Shown here: positions 54,229-63,696 of the stretch, piece after piece | Numbering within the stretch: the stretch's first letter is position 1 | How the letters are laid out: every line of letters starts with the position of its first letter | From: Neoarius graeffei | Lineage: Eukaryota > Chordata > Actinopteri > Siluriformes > Ariidae | Length of the DNA stretch: 64,000 nt | Assembly: GCF_027579695.1 (NCBI RefSeq) | Contig: NC_083582.1 | Coordinates: 36,093,964 to 36,157,963, forward strand | Direction of reading: 5' to 3' | Notes under the pieces: model-generated | Database searches by the model: none | Seen by the model: only the letters and a program-made list of their open reading frames with translations | Told to the model about the DNA's origin: nothing | Program-made: the position numbers and the translations under genes

Positions 54229-55497
54229 GTTTCAACGCATTCAAGTTGTGAAAGAAACGATAAAAAGTAAAATGTTTCGCCACTTCTATCAGCCCTCATA
54301 CTGAAGGAGGAAGGGAAAACTGAGCCGAGCCGCCATTTTGAATCCTCATTCAAGGCTGTAATGCAAATTGCTTCCTTTTCAGTATACAAGTGCACTTCCA
54401 TGGCAGGGAAAAACACTACATTTTGCCACCTATGTAGTCCCCTATTTATACAAATAGGAGTCATTCAGGATTCAGCCATGTTTTTGCTCGGTGTTTTTGC
54501 TCGACCCAAGTTCTACAGTAGGCTTGGCTAGGCCGTCTGCTTTTAATGGAAGTAGCCTAGCCTAGGACGTTATTTTCACGTTATTTCTTGATAAGGTGTT
54601 TTCACGTTATTACATGAAAATATCATGAAATATCGCTTCCGTAGATCATAACTCAAACTCTCGCGATATTTTTTTTTATTCGTTTAAAGATTTAAAACAC
54701 TTATTTTATTATGATGTGTGGTATAAAGGATTCTGTGCCAAAATACTATTTTGTAAGATGTTTACTTGTGTTAATTTTTTCGAACAAAGTAAAAAAAAAA
54801 ATTAAGAAAAAAAAAAACTTTCCTACCTACCGACCTTATTTTAGTATTTCATGTTACCGGAAACACACTATTTTTTTTGGCCTTAGGCCATGGCTTCCCC
54901 CATGATTAGGTCAGGTACCTGAGATCTAACCTGCTATGTTGAACAAGCGTAACGTTGGCACAACACTGGAGCTTTATTGCTTCTAAAGTGCACTAAATAA
55001 GAATTTGTGGCAACAACAGTGATTAATGTTCTGTGGAAAAACAGCTGGACTGAATTTGCCAAATGCTGAGACATGTATAGTACTTGACATGTTCAGTCAG
55101 TGTTTCCTGTTGGACTTTCAATACACACTCCATGCCCAGGCATGAAGGCATGTGAGTCCAGCTGGTTCATTCGAAACCAAATTCTGATTTAAAAGATGTT
55201 TGTACTTTGCAGGCATTTTATGTACTGCGCTAGAAATGACAGGCATGATTCCATGTTGTGTTTTCATTTCATTTCACATTCAAACTTATGACCATATTAT
55301 GTATGACAGTTCTTTAATGTGCAATCAAGGGATGCATTTTTGTTTTAGATGTTGTTTAAACACCATTTTGTGGGTTAACAGTATAAAAATGCCCTCAAAT
55401 AGTTTTTATGCAAAGATTCTTTAACTAGCAATGCTGTAAGTGCTGTGTGTGTGTGTGTACTGATGGATTGTAATATCTGTGGCTTCTATTCGTACAG

Positions 55498-55567
55498 GTC
55501 ATGGAAGAGACCAATACTCAGATTGCATGGCCTTCAAAGTTGAAAATAGGTGCCAAGTCAAAGAAGG
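55498..55567 (+). CDS. bicc1: bicc1 coding exon 3 (entry to the first KH region)
   Basis: 70 bases giving VMEETNTQIAWPSKLKIGAK then SKK, plus the first base of the next codon. It matches the human IMEETNTQIAWPSKLKIGAK-SKK segment, which begins the first KH-type RNA-binding region. Acceptor CTTCTATTCGTACAG, donor G/GTAAGA, phase 0 in and phase 1 out. Exon 4 (expected to begin with a DPHIKVSGKKE-like segment) is not within the 8.4 kb that remain. Confidence 0.96.
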
Positions 55568-55781
55568 GTAAGACTCTGTCTGTATTTTCTGTGATAGTTC
55601 ATACATGCACACGTACAATCTGAATATCACTACGATTGAAAAATCTATAAAATGTGCTGCTTTCTGTCACTGTAGTTAAGGGAAGATTGCTAGTTATGTG
55701 TGTGGCACCCTGGGGAAACTTTCACATGATTAACTTTTTTCGACATTTTATACAATGCTGTGTGTGTGGTGGGTTTGTTTA

Positions 55782-56306
55782 CACTACCGTTCAAAAGTTT
55801 GGGGTCACTTTGAAATGTCCTTATTTTTGAAAGAAAAGCACTGTTCTTTTCAATGAAGATCACTTTAAACTAATCAGAAATGCACTCTATACATTGCTAA
55901 TGTGGTAAATGACTATTCTAGCTGCAAATGTCTGGTTTTTGGTGCAATATCTCCATAGGTGTATAGAGGCCCATTTCCAGCAACTCTCACTCCAGTGTTC
56001 TAATGGTACAATGTGTTTGCTCATTGCCTCAGAAGGCTAATGGATGATTAGAAAACCCTTGTACAATCATGTTAGCACAGCTGAAAACAGTTGAGCTCTT
56101 TAGAGAAGCTATAAAACTGACCTTCCTTTGAGCAGATTGAGTTTCTGGAGCATCACATTTGTGGGGTCGATTAAATGCTCAAAATGGCCAGAAAAATGTC
56201 TTGACTATATTTTCTATTCATTTTACAACTTATGGTGGGAAATAAAAGTGTGACTTTTCATGGAAAACACAAAATTGTCTGGGTGACCCCAAACTTTTGA
56301 ACGGTA

Positions 56307-56309
<3 letters not shown>
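55782..56309. mobile_element. Non-autonomous Tc1-like element (MITE)
   Basis: CACTACCGTTCAAAAGTTTG and, from the right, CACTACCGTTCAAAAGTTTG again: perfect outer repeats, both going on GGGTCAC. TA precedes the left end. The inside has no transposase blocks. The right end runs into a (TA)n tract. Confidence 0.9.

Positions 56310-56310
<1 letters not shown>

Positions 56311-56362
<52 letters not shown>
56311..56362. repeat. (TA)n microsatellite
   Basis: About 24 TA units, directly at the right-hand TA target of the preceding Tc1-type MITE. Confidence 0.95.
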
Positions 56363-56365
<3 letters not shown>

Positions 56366-56492
56366 CAGTTATTCCACGAAATCGAGTCGTACATGAGCTG
56401 ATAGCCGACGAGGTGTGTAGCACCGAGTTGGCTATAAGCCATGTACGACTCGATTTTGTGGAATAACTGTTTTATTCTATCCACATTCACTG

Positions 56493-57043
56493 CCCTGGCG
56501 AAAAAAAATAAAGTACTTTATTGCATTTAAAGTATATTCATATTTTCAATAGTATATTGAAAATGTACTTACACAAATTGTACTTTTTGTAAATCATCAT
56601 GCTTTCACGCTAACACTTTTAACACACTTTAAAATAATTATACTATATTACACTTTATAGAAATATATTATACTAAAATATACTTTAAGTGAAAGTTATG
56701 TGTAATTTCTAAAGTGTACTAATTTTTAAGGTACTTATAATGCAAAGTACTAATTAAGCATATATTAGTACATATAAAGTCATATACTTAAAGTATACAA
56801 AATATACTTTAAGTTGTTCCACTTTAGCACATAAAAGTACACGAAATACACTTCAAGTTGCACTTTTCTACAATTTAATTACAATTAAAATATATGTAGT
56901 ACAAAATTAGTTGTTCCAAAATAGCATGCGTCAAGTTAACTAATCATAAACACACTTGAAGTATATTGATGATTAGTGTGGCTTCAAGTACACAAAAGTA
57001 TGCTAAATTTTAGTACACTTAGCACATTTATTTTTCACCAGGG
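56493..57043. mobile_element. AT-rich palindromic MITE, 551 bp
   Basis: Ends CCCTGGCGAAAAA and TTTTTCACCAGGG, with TG on both sides (56491-56492 and 57044-57045). The uninterrupted order CACTGGATTTT is seen in copy 2 at 24237. The inside is full of AAGTATAC/GTACTTTA words that can pair with each other. No ORF. Confidence 0.8.
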
Positions 57044-57232
57044 TGGATTTTGAGAAACAGCATTTTTATTTTTATTTTTTGCAAATTCGATAAACAAAAA
57101 CTTTATACAAAATGTCCGACAAAATCATTTCCACTTAGAACGTAAACAAACCGGCGAAATGACAGGAGCAATTTGTGAAAAATGCGATAATAATAATTAT
57201 TGAAAAATTAAAAAAAAGATACGTTCTTACCA

Positions 57233-57328
57233 TCAAATACTTTTATTCCATATTTTTTTTTTCGGGGTTTTGTTTTCGAGTAGAGTTTTTATTTCGTCCT
57301 CGGTTGGTTCAGTAACACGCTCTGCCAT
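57233..57328 (-). pseudogene. Short exon ORF in family C copy 4
   Basis: MAERVTEPTEDEIKTLLENK, TPKKK, then out of frame; one frame over it continues YGIKVFDG before GTAAG. About 18 bases (the NTKKATK part) are missing against copy 3. Confidence 0.5.
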
Positions 57329-57438
57329 TTTGTTTTTCTCTACTCATGGAATTTGAGCTGATAGCTTAGTAGTAGAGTAGCCAATCAGAGGGTGCGATTG
57401 CTCATATCCAGTGGATAGATGGATAGAATTGAATGAAA

Positions 57439-57446
<8 letters not shown>

Positions 57447-57503
<57 letters not shown>
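57447..57503. repeat. (TA)n microsatellite
   Basis: About 27 TA units after an A run, just outside family C copy 4. Confidence 0.95.
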
Positions 57504-57507
<4 letters not shown>

Positions 57508-57607
57508 TTCATTCCTGAACTTCCTTTTTGTATGTAACTTTACTCAACCAGAAGTTCAGAAAATTGCATTTAAATACTCAATTCTGACCACGACACATGT
57601 CAAATTA

Positions 57608-58157
57608 CAGGACCGGTCAAAAGTCTATACACCCCTACTCATTTATAGGTTTTTCTGCATTGTGACTATTTTCTACATTGTAGAACAATACTGAAGACAT
57701 CAAAACTATGAAATAACATCTGGAACATATATGGAATTATGTGGTAAACAAAAAAGTGTTAAACCCCCCCAATGTTTAATATTTTAGATTGTTCAAAGTA
57801 GCCAGCATTTACCTTGATGACGCTTTGTACACTATTGGCATTATCTTAACCAGCTTCATGAGGTAGTCACCTGGAATGCTTTTCAATTAACTGGTGTGCC
57901 TCGTCAAAAGTTAATTAGTTGATCAGTTTCTTACTTTCTTAATGCGTTTGAGATCAAACACTAAACAGTAAATAAAAAAATACAGTAAATAGCCCTGTTC
58001 CACAACTGTAGTGATCCATATTATGTCAAGAACCGATTAACTAAGTAAAGAGAAATGACATCCATTATTACTTTAAGACATGAAGTGACTTTTAATTAAT
58101 AAAAATAAATAAAATCAGTAAATTAGAAGGTGTGTGCAAAATTGTTGACTGGTACTT
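57608..58157. mobile_element. Non-autonomous Tc1-like element, diverged
   Basis: Left CAGGACCGGTCAAAAGTCTA, right in reverse AAGTACCAGTCAACAATTTT, with TA outside each. It resembles the fish Tc1 family with ends CAGTACCAGTCAAAAGTTTG. The inside keeps pieces of reversed transposase DNA (GGTAGTCACCTGGAATGC) but no frame. Confidence 0.75.
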
Positions 58158-60160
58158 TATGTTATAGGCAGAAAAACCCTGATTTTTTTTTTTTTTTTCC
58201 TGTCAGAAGTCAGTCACCGTGATGGACGGGTTTCCCAGACTGTCACGCATTTAGTAATAGTTTCACAATTCAAATGAAAACACTATAAATGCAAGTGTAC
58301 ACACAGACGCGCACGCATACACACATACACACACTCCAGGCCAGCTGAAGTTCCTTACTTCCAGCCAAAGTCGAACAAATTCCACTTAAGAACATTTCAT
58401 CTTATCAGAGTATTACATGGGGGAAAAATGTCTTTAGTAAATAGCACCAGCATCATCTTGGCACCTTACTGCTCAGTAATGCTTTGCATGTTATCTCAGT
58501 TTTGGCTGTCTTTATACTGAAAATCTTTTGCAAAAGCTATCATGAAGGAGGAAGATCTTGCAAATACATTCCACACCACTATTAGCTTAATGAGATTTAC
58601 AGTAGACCATAATGGGGAAAAAACGAGAATTTAAATTTTTTTTTTTTGCTCCAGTTTATCCAGTTTGCCATTAAATATGCAACCGTCTCAATTTTGCATA
58701 TCCTTAGCTGAAGATTTACTGGATATTATTTCCGAAAATTATATTACTGTGTGCAGTTTCTTGTCGGCAAGCTTCCAACATGTAGCAATTGATGACCTGC
58801 TAGCAAAGATTTTCCAAAAACAGGAAAAAAGATATTAGTTTTCGAAAATCTGACCCAAGTTTACACACACATTCTGCAGGCAGGAGGTCATGGCTGGGTC
58901 AGAGGCCATTCAAATTCCACAGCGCGTTCTCGTGTTGGCCTCCAGCCCTGGGCATTGGCTGCTCTGATGAACAAACCTTACATAATCTTTTGCCGTTATC
59001 TGGTGACTGAATGTGGCAAGCATCCCAGCTAATTAAGGATGGAAAACATGTGCAGAGCCTCAGACATGTGGTCTGAACCAGGCGCTGCGTCGCACTCCCC
59101 TGTCCCCTGGGGGATCCGCTATGTTGCAAGAGCTTCACTGCGAGCCTGTGTGCAGCTTCACATCACCAAACTTCCAACATACTGTCTCCGGAACAAAACA
59201 CTCTTCTGGCTTTGACGGCGTGTTTACCCTTGGTGTTTGTGAGATGTGACGACAGCCGTTGGAATAGTCACAAGGCACGTTTTCAAAATATCACCGTGCT
59301 TTTCTTAACACATGCACTATTAATTTTTTATATATTTATATTCAAATAGTCAACATCTACCGTTTGAACAAAAAAAGGTAGCTTTCTTTAGTATCATAGT
59401 GTCCGTGCTCTGTCGATATTTTATATGTATTTATTTGTCAGATGCTTTATCCAAAAGGGCTTACCAAGTGAGTCAGAACACAATTAAGGCAGTTAGTTGA
59501 GAGGATTATGGTTAAGATCCTTGCCTAAGGGCCCGACAGTGGCTACTTCAAACATTATTCACTAAATCTGAGTATTCTCCAGTGAGCACTTCAAGGCTCA
59601 GGCTCATCATTGTCATTACTCATTTCAAGCAGATGTTTCTCAGCTTGATGTTTCAAAGTCTCCACAGCCTCACGTTCAGCTAGAACCATGACTTTTACTT
59701 TGTCTTTATTATATGACTAATCCGATCAGCCAAAAAGCAATCGGATCACATATGATCATCTGTCCAATCACTCGAAAGGCAAAAACAAGGACAATCTTCT
59801 GCCTGAAATATTTGCATATCAGTTCCAGTGGAGCTGCTGCCAGCTGCACACTTATGCGTCTCAGGAGGATGCATTCCATTCCACACACTCCGAGGTGATG
59901 CTGGGTAACTCTGGAACCACTCGTCTGTTTAACTCATTTGACACTGTAAAGCTCCAGCTGATTCTCAACAGACCTTATTGTGTAGCAGCTGTAGAAAAAA
60001 TAAAACTTTTTCAGCAGAGATTTCTCACCACATGCTAAACCGTGATATGCTTCTCTACTCATTTATACTATTCTAATGCTCTGTCTGGTTTCGTACTCGC
60101 CACAGTAGCCAACAAAGGAAATGTCCACCCTGAAACACACTAAATATGTTTATAATATAC
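58158..60160. other. Intron sequence, little recognised
   Basis: Around 59430-59560, ATTTGTCAGATGCTTTATCC and CCTAAGGGCCCGACAGTGGC look like a decayed fish interspersed repeat. T runs near 58180 and 58640. No coding signal. Confidence 0.45.
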
Positions 60161-60174
60161 TTTACAATGGCATT

Positions 60175-60500
60175 ACCACCGCGAGTTGGCCTAGTGGTTA
60201 GCATGTCCGCCTCTTGATGAGGAGTTCTACTTGCGGTTGGGTCATACCAAAGACCATCATAAAAATGGTACCTACTACCGTCTGGCAAGACATGCTGCAA
60301 TACAGTTGTGGGTGGGGAAGTCAAAATCTCATGGTTAACAGAGAACTAGCCCCCCACTGTAAGCCTAGCTGTATAGGCAAGAGGCCAAGGGCTATCGAAA
60401 TGGACATCGGCACCGCACCCATACGCCTCAAAGAGCTGGTTGGTACTGGGACAGAAGACTGCCTGGGAAGACCGGATTCTGGTGTGAGAGGGATTTTGAC
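60175..60500 (+). mobile_element. Composite tRNA/5S rRNA-derived SINE, copy 2
   Basis: Head GCGAGTTGGCCTAGTGGTTA with GCATGTCCGCCTC and CTTGCGGTTGGGTC, middle part, then GAGCTGGTTGGTACTGGGAC and GACTGCCTGGGAAGACCGG, the 5S-like part. A 14-bp duplication with one mismatch (TTTACAATGGCATT / TTTACAGTGGCATT) at 60161-60174 and 60501-60514 proves that head and 5S part moved as one unit. Confidence 0.85.
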
Positions 60501-60538
60501 TTTACAGTGGCATTCATGAGAAGAGAAAATGTAAATGA

Positions 60539-62136
60539 TAGTGTCTTGCAAAAGTATTCATCCCCCTTGGTGTTTGTCCTGTTTTGTCGTATTACAAGCT
60601 GGAATTAAAATGGATTTTTGGAAGGTTAGCACCATTTGATTTACGCAACATGCAAAGGTGCAAACTGTTTTTTATTGTGACACAAACAAAAATTAAGATG
60701 AAAAAACAGAAATTTGGAGTGTGCATTGGTTTTCACCCCCTTTCATATAAAACTTCTAAATAAGAGCTGGTCCAACCAATTAACTTCATAAGTCACATAA
60801 TTAATTGATTAAGATCCACCTGTATGCAATCAAAGTGTCACATGATCTGTCATATGATATCTGTATAACTCAACCTGTTCTGGAAAGACCCTGACTCTGC
60901 AACATTACTAAGCAAGCAACATGAAAACCAAGGAGCCTCCAAACAGGTCAGAGGCAAAGTTGTGGAGAAGTATAGATCAGGGTTGGGTTATAAAAAATAT
61001 CCCAAACTTTGAATATCTCACGGAGCACCATTAAATCCATTATAGCAAAATGGAAAGAATATGGCACCATTACAAACCTGACAAGAGAAGGCCGCCCACC
61101 AAAACTCACAGACCGGGCAAGGAGGGCATTAATCAGAGATGCAATGAAGACACCAAAGAGAACACTGAAGGAGCTGCAAAGATCCACAGTGGAGATGGGA
61201 GTATCTGTCCATAGGACCACTTTAAGCCATACATTCCACAGAGTGGGGCTTTATGAAAGAGTGTCCAGAAAAAAGTCATGGCTTAGGAAAACATGTTTGG
61301 AGTTTGCCCAACAGCATGTGGCAGACTCCCCAAACACATGGAAGAAGATTCTCTGGTCAAATGAGACCAAAATTGATCTTTTTGGCCATCAAGGGAAATG
61401 CCATGTGTGGCGCAAAACCATCACCCTGAGGACACCATTCCTACAGTGAAGCATGGTGGTGGCAGCATCATGCTGTGGGGAAGTTCTTCATCTGCAGGGA
61501 CAGGAAAGCTGGTCAGAACTGAAGGAAAGATGGATGGCACTAAATGCAGGGCAGTTCTGGAGGAAAACCTGTTTGAGTCGGCCAGAGGTTTGAGACTGGG
61601 ACGAAGGTTCACATTCCAGCAGGACAATGACCCTAAGCATACTGTTAAAGCTACACTGGAGTGGTTTAATGGGAAACATTTAAATGTCTTGGAATGGCCT
61701 AGTCAAAGCCCAAACCTCAATCCAATTGAGAATCTGTGGCGTAACTTGAAGATTGCTGTACACCAACGCAAGCCATCTAACTTGAAGGAGTTGGAGCAGT
61801 TTTGCCTTGAGGAATGGGCAAAAATCCCAGTGGCTAGATGTGCTAAGCTAATAGAGACATATCCCAAGAGACTTGCAGCTGTAATTGCAGCAAAAGGCGA
61901 CTCTACAAAGTATTGATTTTGTCAGGGGGAATACCTATGCACACTCCAGATTTCTGTTTTTTCATTTGAATTATTGTTTGTGTCATAATAAACAACCATT
62001 TTCACCTTTAAAGTGGTAGGCATATTGTGTAAATCAAATGGTGCTAATCCTCCAAACATCCATTTTAATTCCAGCTTGTAATGCGACAAAACAGGGCAAA
62101 CACCAAGAGGGATGTATACTTTTGCAAGATACTGTA
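60539..62136 (+). mobile_element. Dead Tc1-like transposon, nearly full length
   Basis: Left end TAGTGTCTTGCAAAAGTATT, lacking the usual CA after the target TA; right end in reverse CAGTATCTTGCAAAAGTATA with TA at 62135-62136. Both continue CATCCC-CTTGGTGTTTG and TACAAGCTGGAATTAAAATGG. The transposase gene lies between. Confidence 0.92.
60921..61916 (+). pseudogene. Tc1-like transposase pseudogene with Asp-to-Asn in the catalytic triad
   Basis: Begins ATG with MKTKEPP, shifts frame at least twice, then reads NISRSTIKSIIAKWKEYGTI (first helix-turn-helix), LTREGRPPKLTDRARRAL (GRPPKL is the AT-hook-like link), RTTLSHTFHRVGLYERVSRK and [13 protein letters not shown]. The first catalytic residue, normally Asp in WSDETK, is Asn. 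After another frameshift near 61420 it goes on with [38 protein letters not shown] (second Asp) and [15 protein letters not shown] (Glu kept) to a stop. The Asn change and the frameshifts both exclude activity. Confidence 0.88.
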
Positions 62137-62319
62137 AATAATATAATCATTGCATGCCTGCTATTCTAGAAAGTCTACAGTGAGAATTCACCAGTTGAGC
62201 CCTATCCTTCATGTGCAACTACATGATAAAACAGTGTGATGTATGCACCCGCCACCATGTTAGATGGTATACAATTCCAGAATGCTGTCTCATGCAAACA
62301 ATAACTGTGATGTATCTCC

Positions 62320-62515
62320 AACTTTCTCGAAATATTATGAGTCTCTGGAGTCCTCTGCCAAGTCAAGATTTAGGGAAAAAGTTGAAATCTGTGGCTTTGA
62401 CCCATATATTTTAAAGCCGTCTGATTTTACAGAGGATTTAGCCTCATTATCACTGATGGAGTACCCTGATATTGTGAACTATCTCGTTCTACGCACAAAA
62501 AAAGTGCAGAAGTAA
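62320..62515 (+). pseudogene. YqaJ-type second ORF, N-terminal exon
   Basis: Reads FSKYYESLESSAKSRFREKV, EICGFDPYILKPSDFTEDLA and LMEYPDIVNYLVLRT, then a short tail and stop. EK-EICGFDPY---SDF and YPDIVNYLVL-T parallel the 37.4-37.7 kb copy (MCNGIDPYSLGKKD, FPDISNYLVLQT). The nuclease core is missing. Confidence 0.6.
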
Positions 62516-62559
62516 AATGAAGTTATTGGGTTACTGGAACAGCATCGCTAATATCTCAC

Positions 62560-62769
62560 CTGGCAAAGTTGACCCACATTGTTGTCTTTGTGTATCCAAA
62601 CTCGCTAAGGTTTGTGCTGCTTCTAATCTGACTTTCTTGGCAGATCTTTCATTTATCCTGTTGCTTCCTGATGCTGCGAGATGAGTTTTCGTCTTGATCT
62701 TATCGTTTCCTAATTTGAGTGTTGGTGCCCAATCTAGATTTGTTTTATCACCTAGGTTTGCTGGTGCTC
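62560..62769 (-). CDS. THAP protein exon 2 (element-borne, partial)
   Basis: After the acceptor CACCTTGCAG it reads GAPANLGDKTNLDWAPTLKL, GNDKIKTKTHLAASGSNRIN and RSAKKVRLEAAQTLASLD to a G/GTGAGA donor. N-DWAPTLKLG is the conserved phrase after the finger in this THAP group and equals IDWASTLKLG of the 37.2 kb copy. The frame is open throughout and in phase with exon 1. Downstream catalytic exons are deleted. Confidence 0.7.
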
Positions 62770-62859
62770 CTGCAAGGTGAGAGTCAAAGTGTTTGCGCTA
62801 AAGCTCAAAAGTTCAATTTAATCATCAGAAAACATCTTTAATTAGCAATGAACTCTTAC

Positions 62860-63085
62860 CAGATATAAAGTTGTCACCACACATGTGGATGTGGGTGTAG
62901 TTAACTTTTTCCTCAGTTAAGTCCTTACAATGTCTATTTTTGTACCATATCACACACCGCTGTCTGGACAGCTCTTCATCTGTTTTGTTTCCGTTTTTAA
63001 TTATTTTGGGAATTCTGAAAAACCGTTTCTCTTTGTCACGAATAGCATTATTACCGCAATTATATCCTGCACACAAAGTCGGCAT
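62860..63085 (-). CDS. THAP zinc-finger exon 1 (element-borne)
   Basis: ATG start, MPTLCAGYNCGNNAIRDKEK, RFFRIPKIIKNG, RQRCVIWYKNRHCKDL and THIHMCGDNFISG, then an ATCTG/GTAAGA donor in phase 1. It is a complete THAP finger: C-x4-C near the start, the FFRIP block, an invariant-type Trp and C-x2-x-F motif (MCGDNF, with Asn in place of the usual zinc-binding His of CSDHF). That last change may weaken zinc binding. No stop or frameshift. Confidence 0.78.
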
Positions 63086-63244
63086 TGTCTTTCTTCAAAG
63101 GCAATAAAATCAAAAGAAAATCACAAAGTGTTGCAGCAACTCACATGTGAAACACTGATTCTTGGTTGTGGTTATCATCCAACATGGCGGACTTCCAGTT
63201 TGGGAAATGAGTGTAATGTCACACGTACACGAAGAATTCTGATC

Positions 63245-63693
63245 GGGGCCTGACTCAGGTGTTGTTTCTTTAAAGTGCTTAAAATCTGATCAGAACCTGG
63301 GATCATTCACAGCCCAACCCACAAAATCCAATGTGATAATAGAAGGTACAACAGATGGTCCATCACTCCATGTGAAAGAACCAGCTGATTTACTCACTGA
63401 TAGGCAGTTATCACTCTGGACAGATTGTAGGGACACAGCCACTGTTGTATTTGCAAGGCATTGCTTTATCACTCTAAGAAAGTCCGGAATGTTTTTCACT
63501 GAATAGATTTGGAAGATTTTGAATAAATGTTCATAAACTTCTAAAATTATGTTAGAACTTCAAACATAAATTGAGGTTATAGATTCACACTCCAGGTTGG
63601 TGATGTCAAAATTTCCTGAATGTTGCCCCAACTTGTTAGCACTGGCATTAAAATTCCAGGAAATGTACTAAAATTTGGATGGCATCCAGAGAT
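63245..63693. other. Intron sequence, nothing recognised
   Basis: No shared repeat or coding signal that I can support. Confidence 0.5.
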
Positions 63694-63696
63694 ATA

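Larger units (their letters stand above)
53404..54882. mobile_element. PIF/Harbinger-like element with TTA duplication
   Basis: Ends GGCCAAATAAAAAAAATAAT and ...ATTTTTTTTGGCC, both followed inward by GTGTTTCCGGTAAC / GTTACCGGAAACAC. TTA at 53401-53403 and 54883-54885. The longer match TTAGGCCA on both sides arises because the target itself continued GGCCA, so an 8-bp hAT reading cannot be fully excluded. No transposase core found. Confidence 0.75.
53220..55112 (+). repeat. Repeat family D, long copy in intron 2, split by an insertion
   Basis: 53220-53403 and 54883-55112 together match 12490-12905. The break is exactly at the TTA of AACCATTA/GGCCATGG, where a Harbinger-like element sits. 55113-55490 holds nothing further that I recognise apart from a short (TG)n at 55444. 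Confidence 0.85.
39123..55497 (+). other. bicc1: bicc1 intron 2 (about 16.4 kb)
   Basis: Strong GTAAGG donor, acceptor CTTCTATTCGTACAG. Largely mobile-element DNA, listed separately. The stretch 39123-39983 holds nothing I recognise. Confidence 0.85.
56370..57420 (-). mobile_element. Foldback element family C, copy 4 (split by a MITE)
   Basis: Left: a hairpin CAGTTATTCCACGAAATCGA with GTACATGAGCTGATAGCC and their inverse copies (to 56480). Then TTCTATCCACATTCACTG / GGATTTTGAGAAACA split by an insertion, GAAATGACAGGAGC, the GTAAG donor in reverse (TCTTACCATCAAATAC), the exon ORF, and GATTGCTCATATCCAGTGGA at the right. Confidence 0.8.
62190..63240. mobile_element. ISL2EU-like element with THAP and YqaJ-type genes, copy 2 (deleted)
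   Basis: Same two-gene plan as at 36.7 kb in opposite orientation: THAP gene from the right on the minus strand, second gene from the left on the plus strand, with the middle missing. Words CCGCCACCATGTTAGATGGT at left and, reversed, CCGCCATGTTGGATGATAA at right are inverted. The outermost ends are not resolved. Confidence 0.65.

Noticed and set aside
53401..54890. hAT reading of the 53.4 kb element (8-bp TTAGGCCA)
   Set aside because: Possible, but GGCC ends with a TTA duplication match the other PIF-like elements of the window better; the extra match is explained by the target sequence itself.
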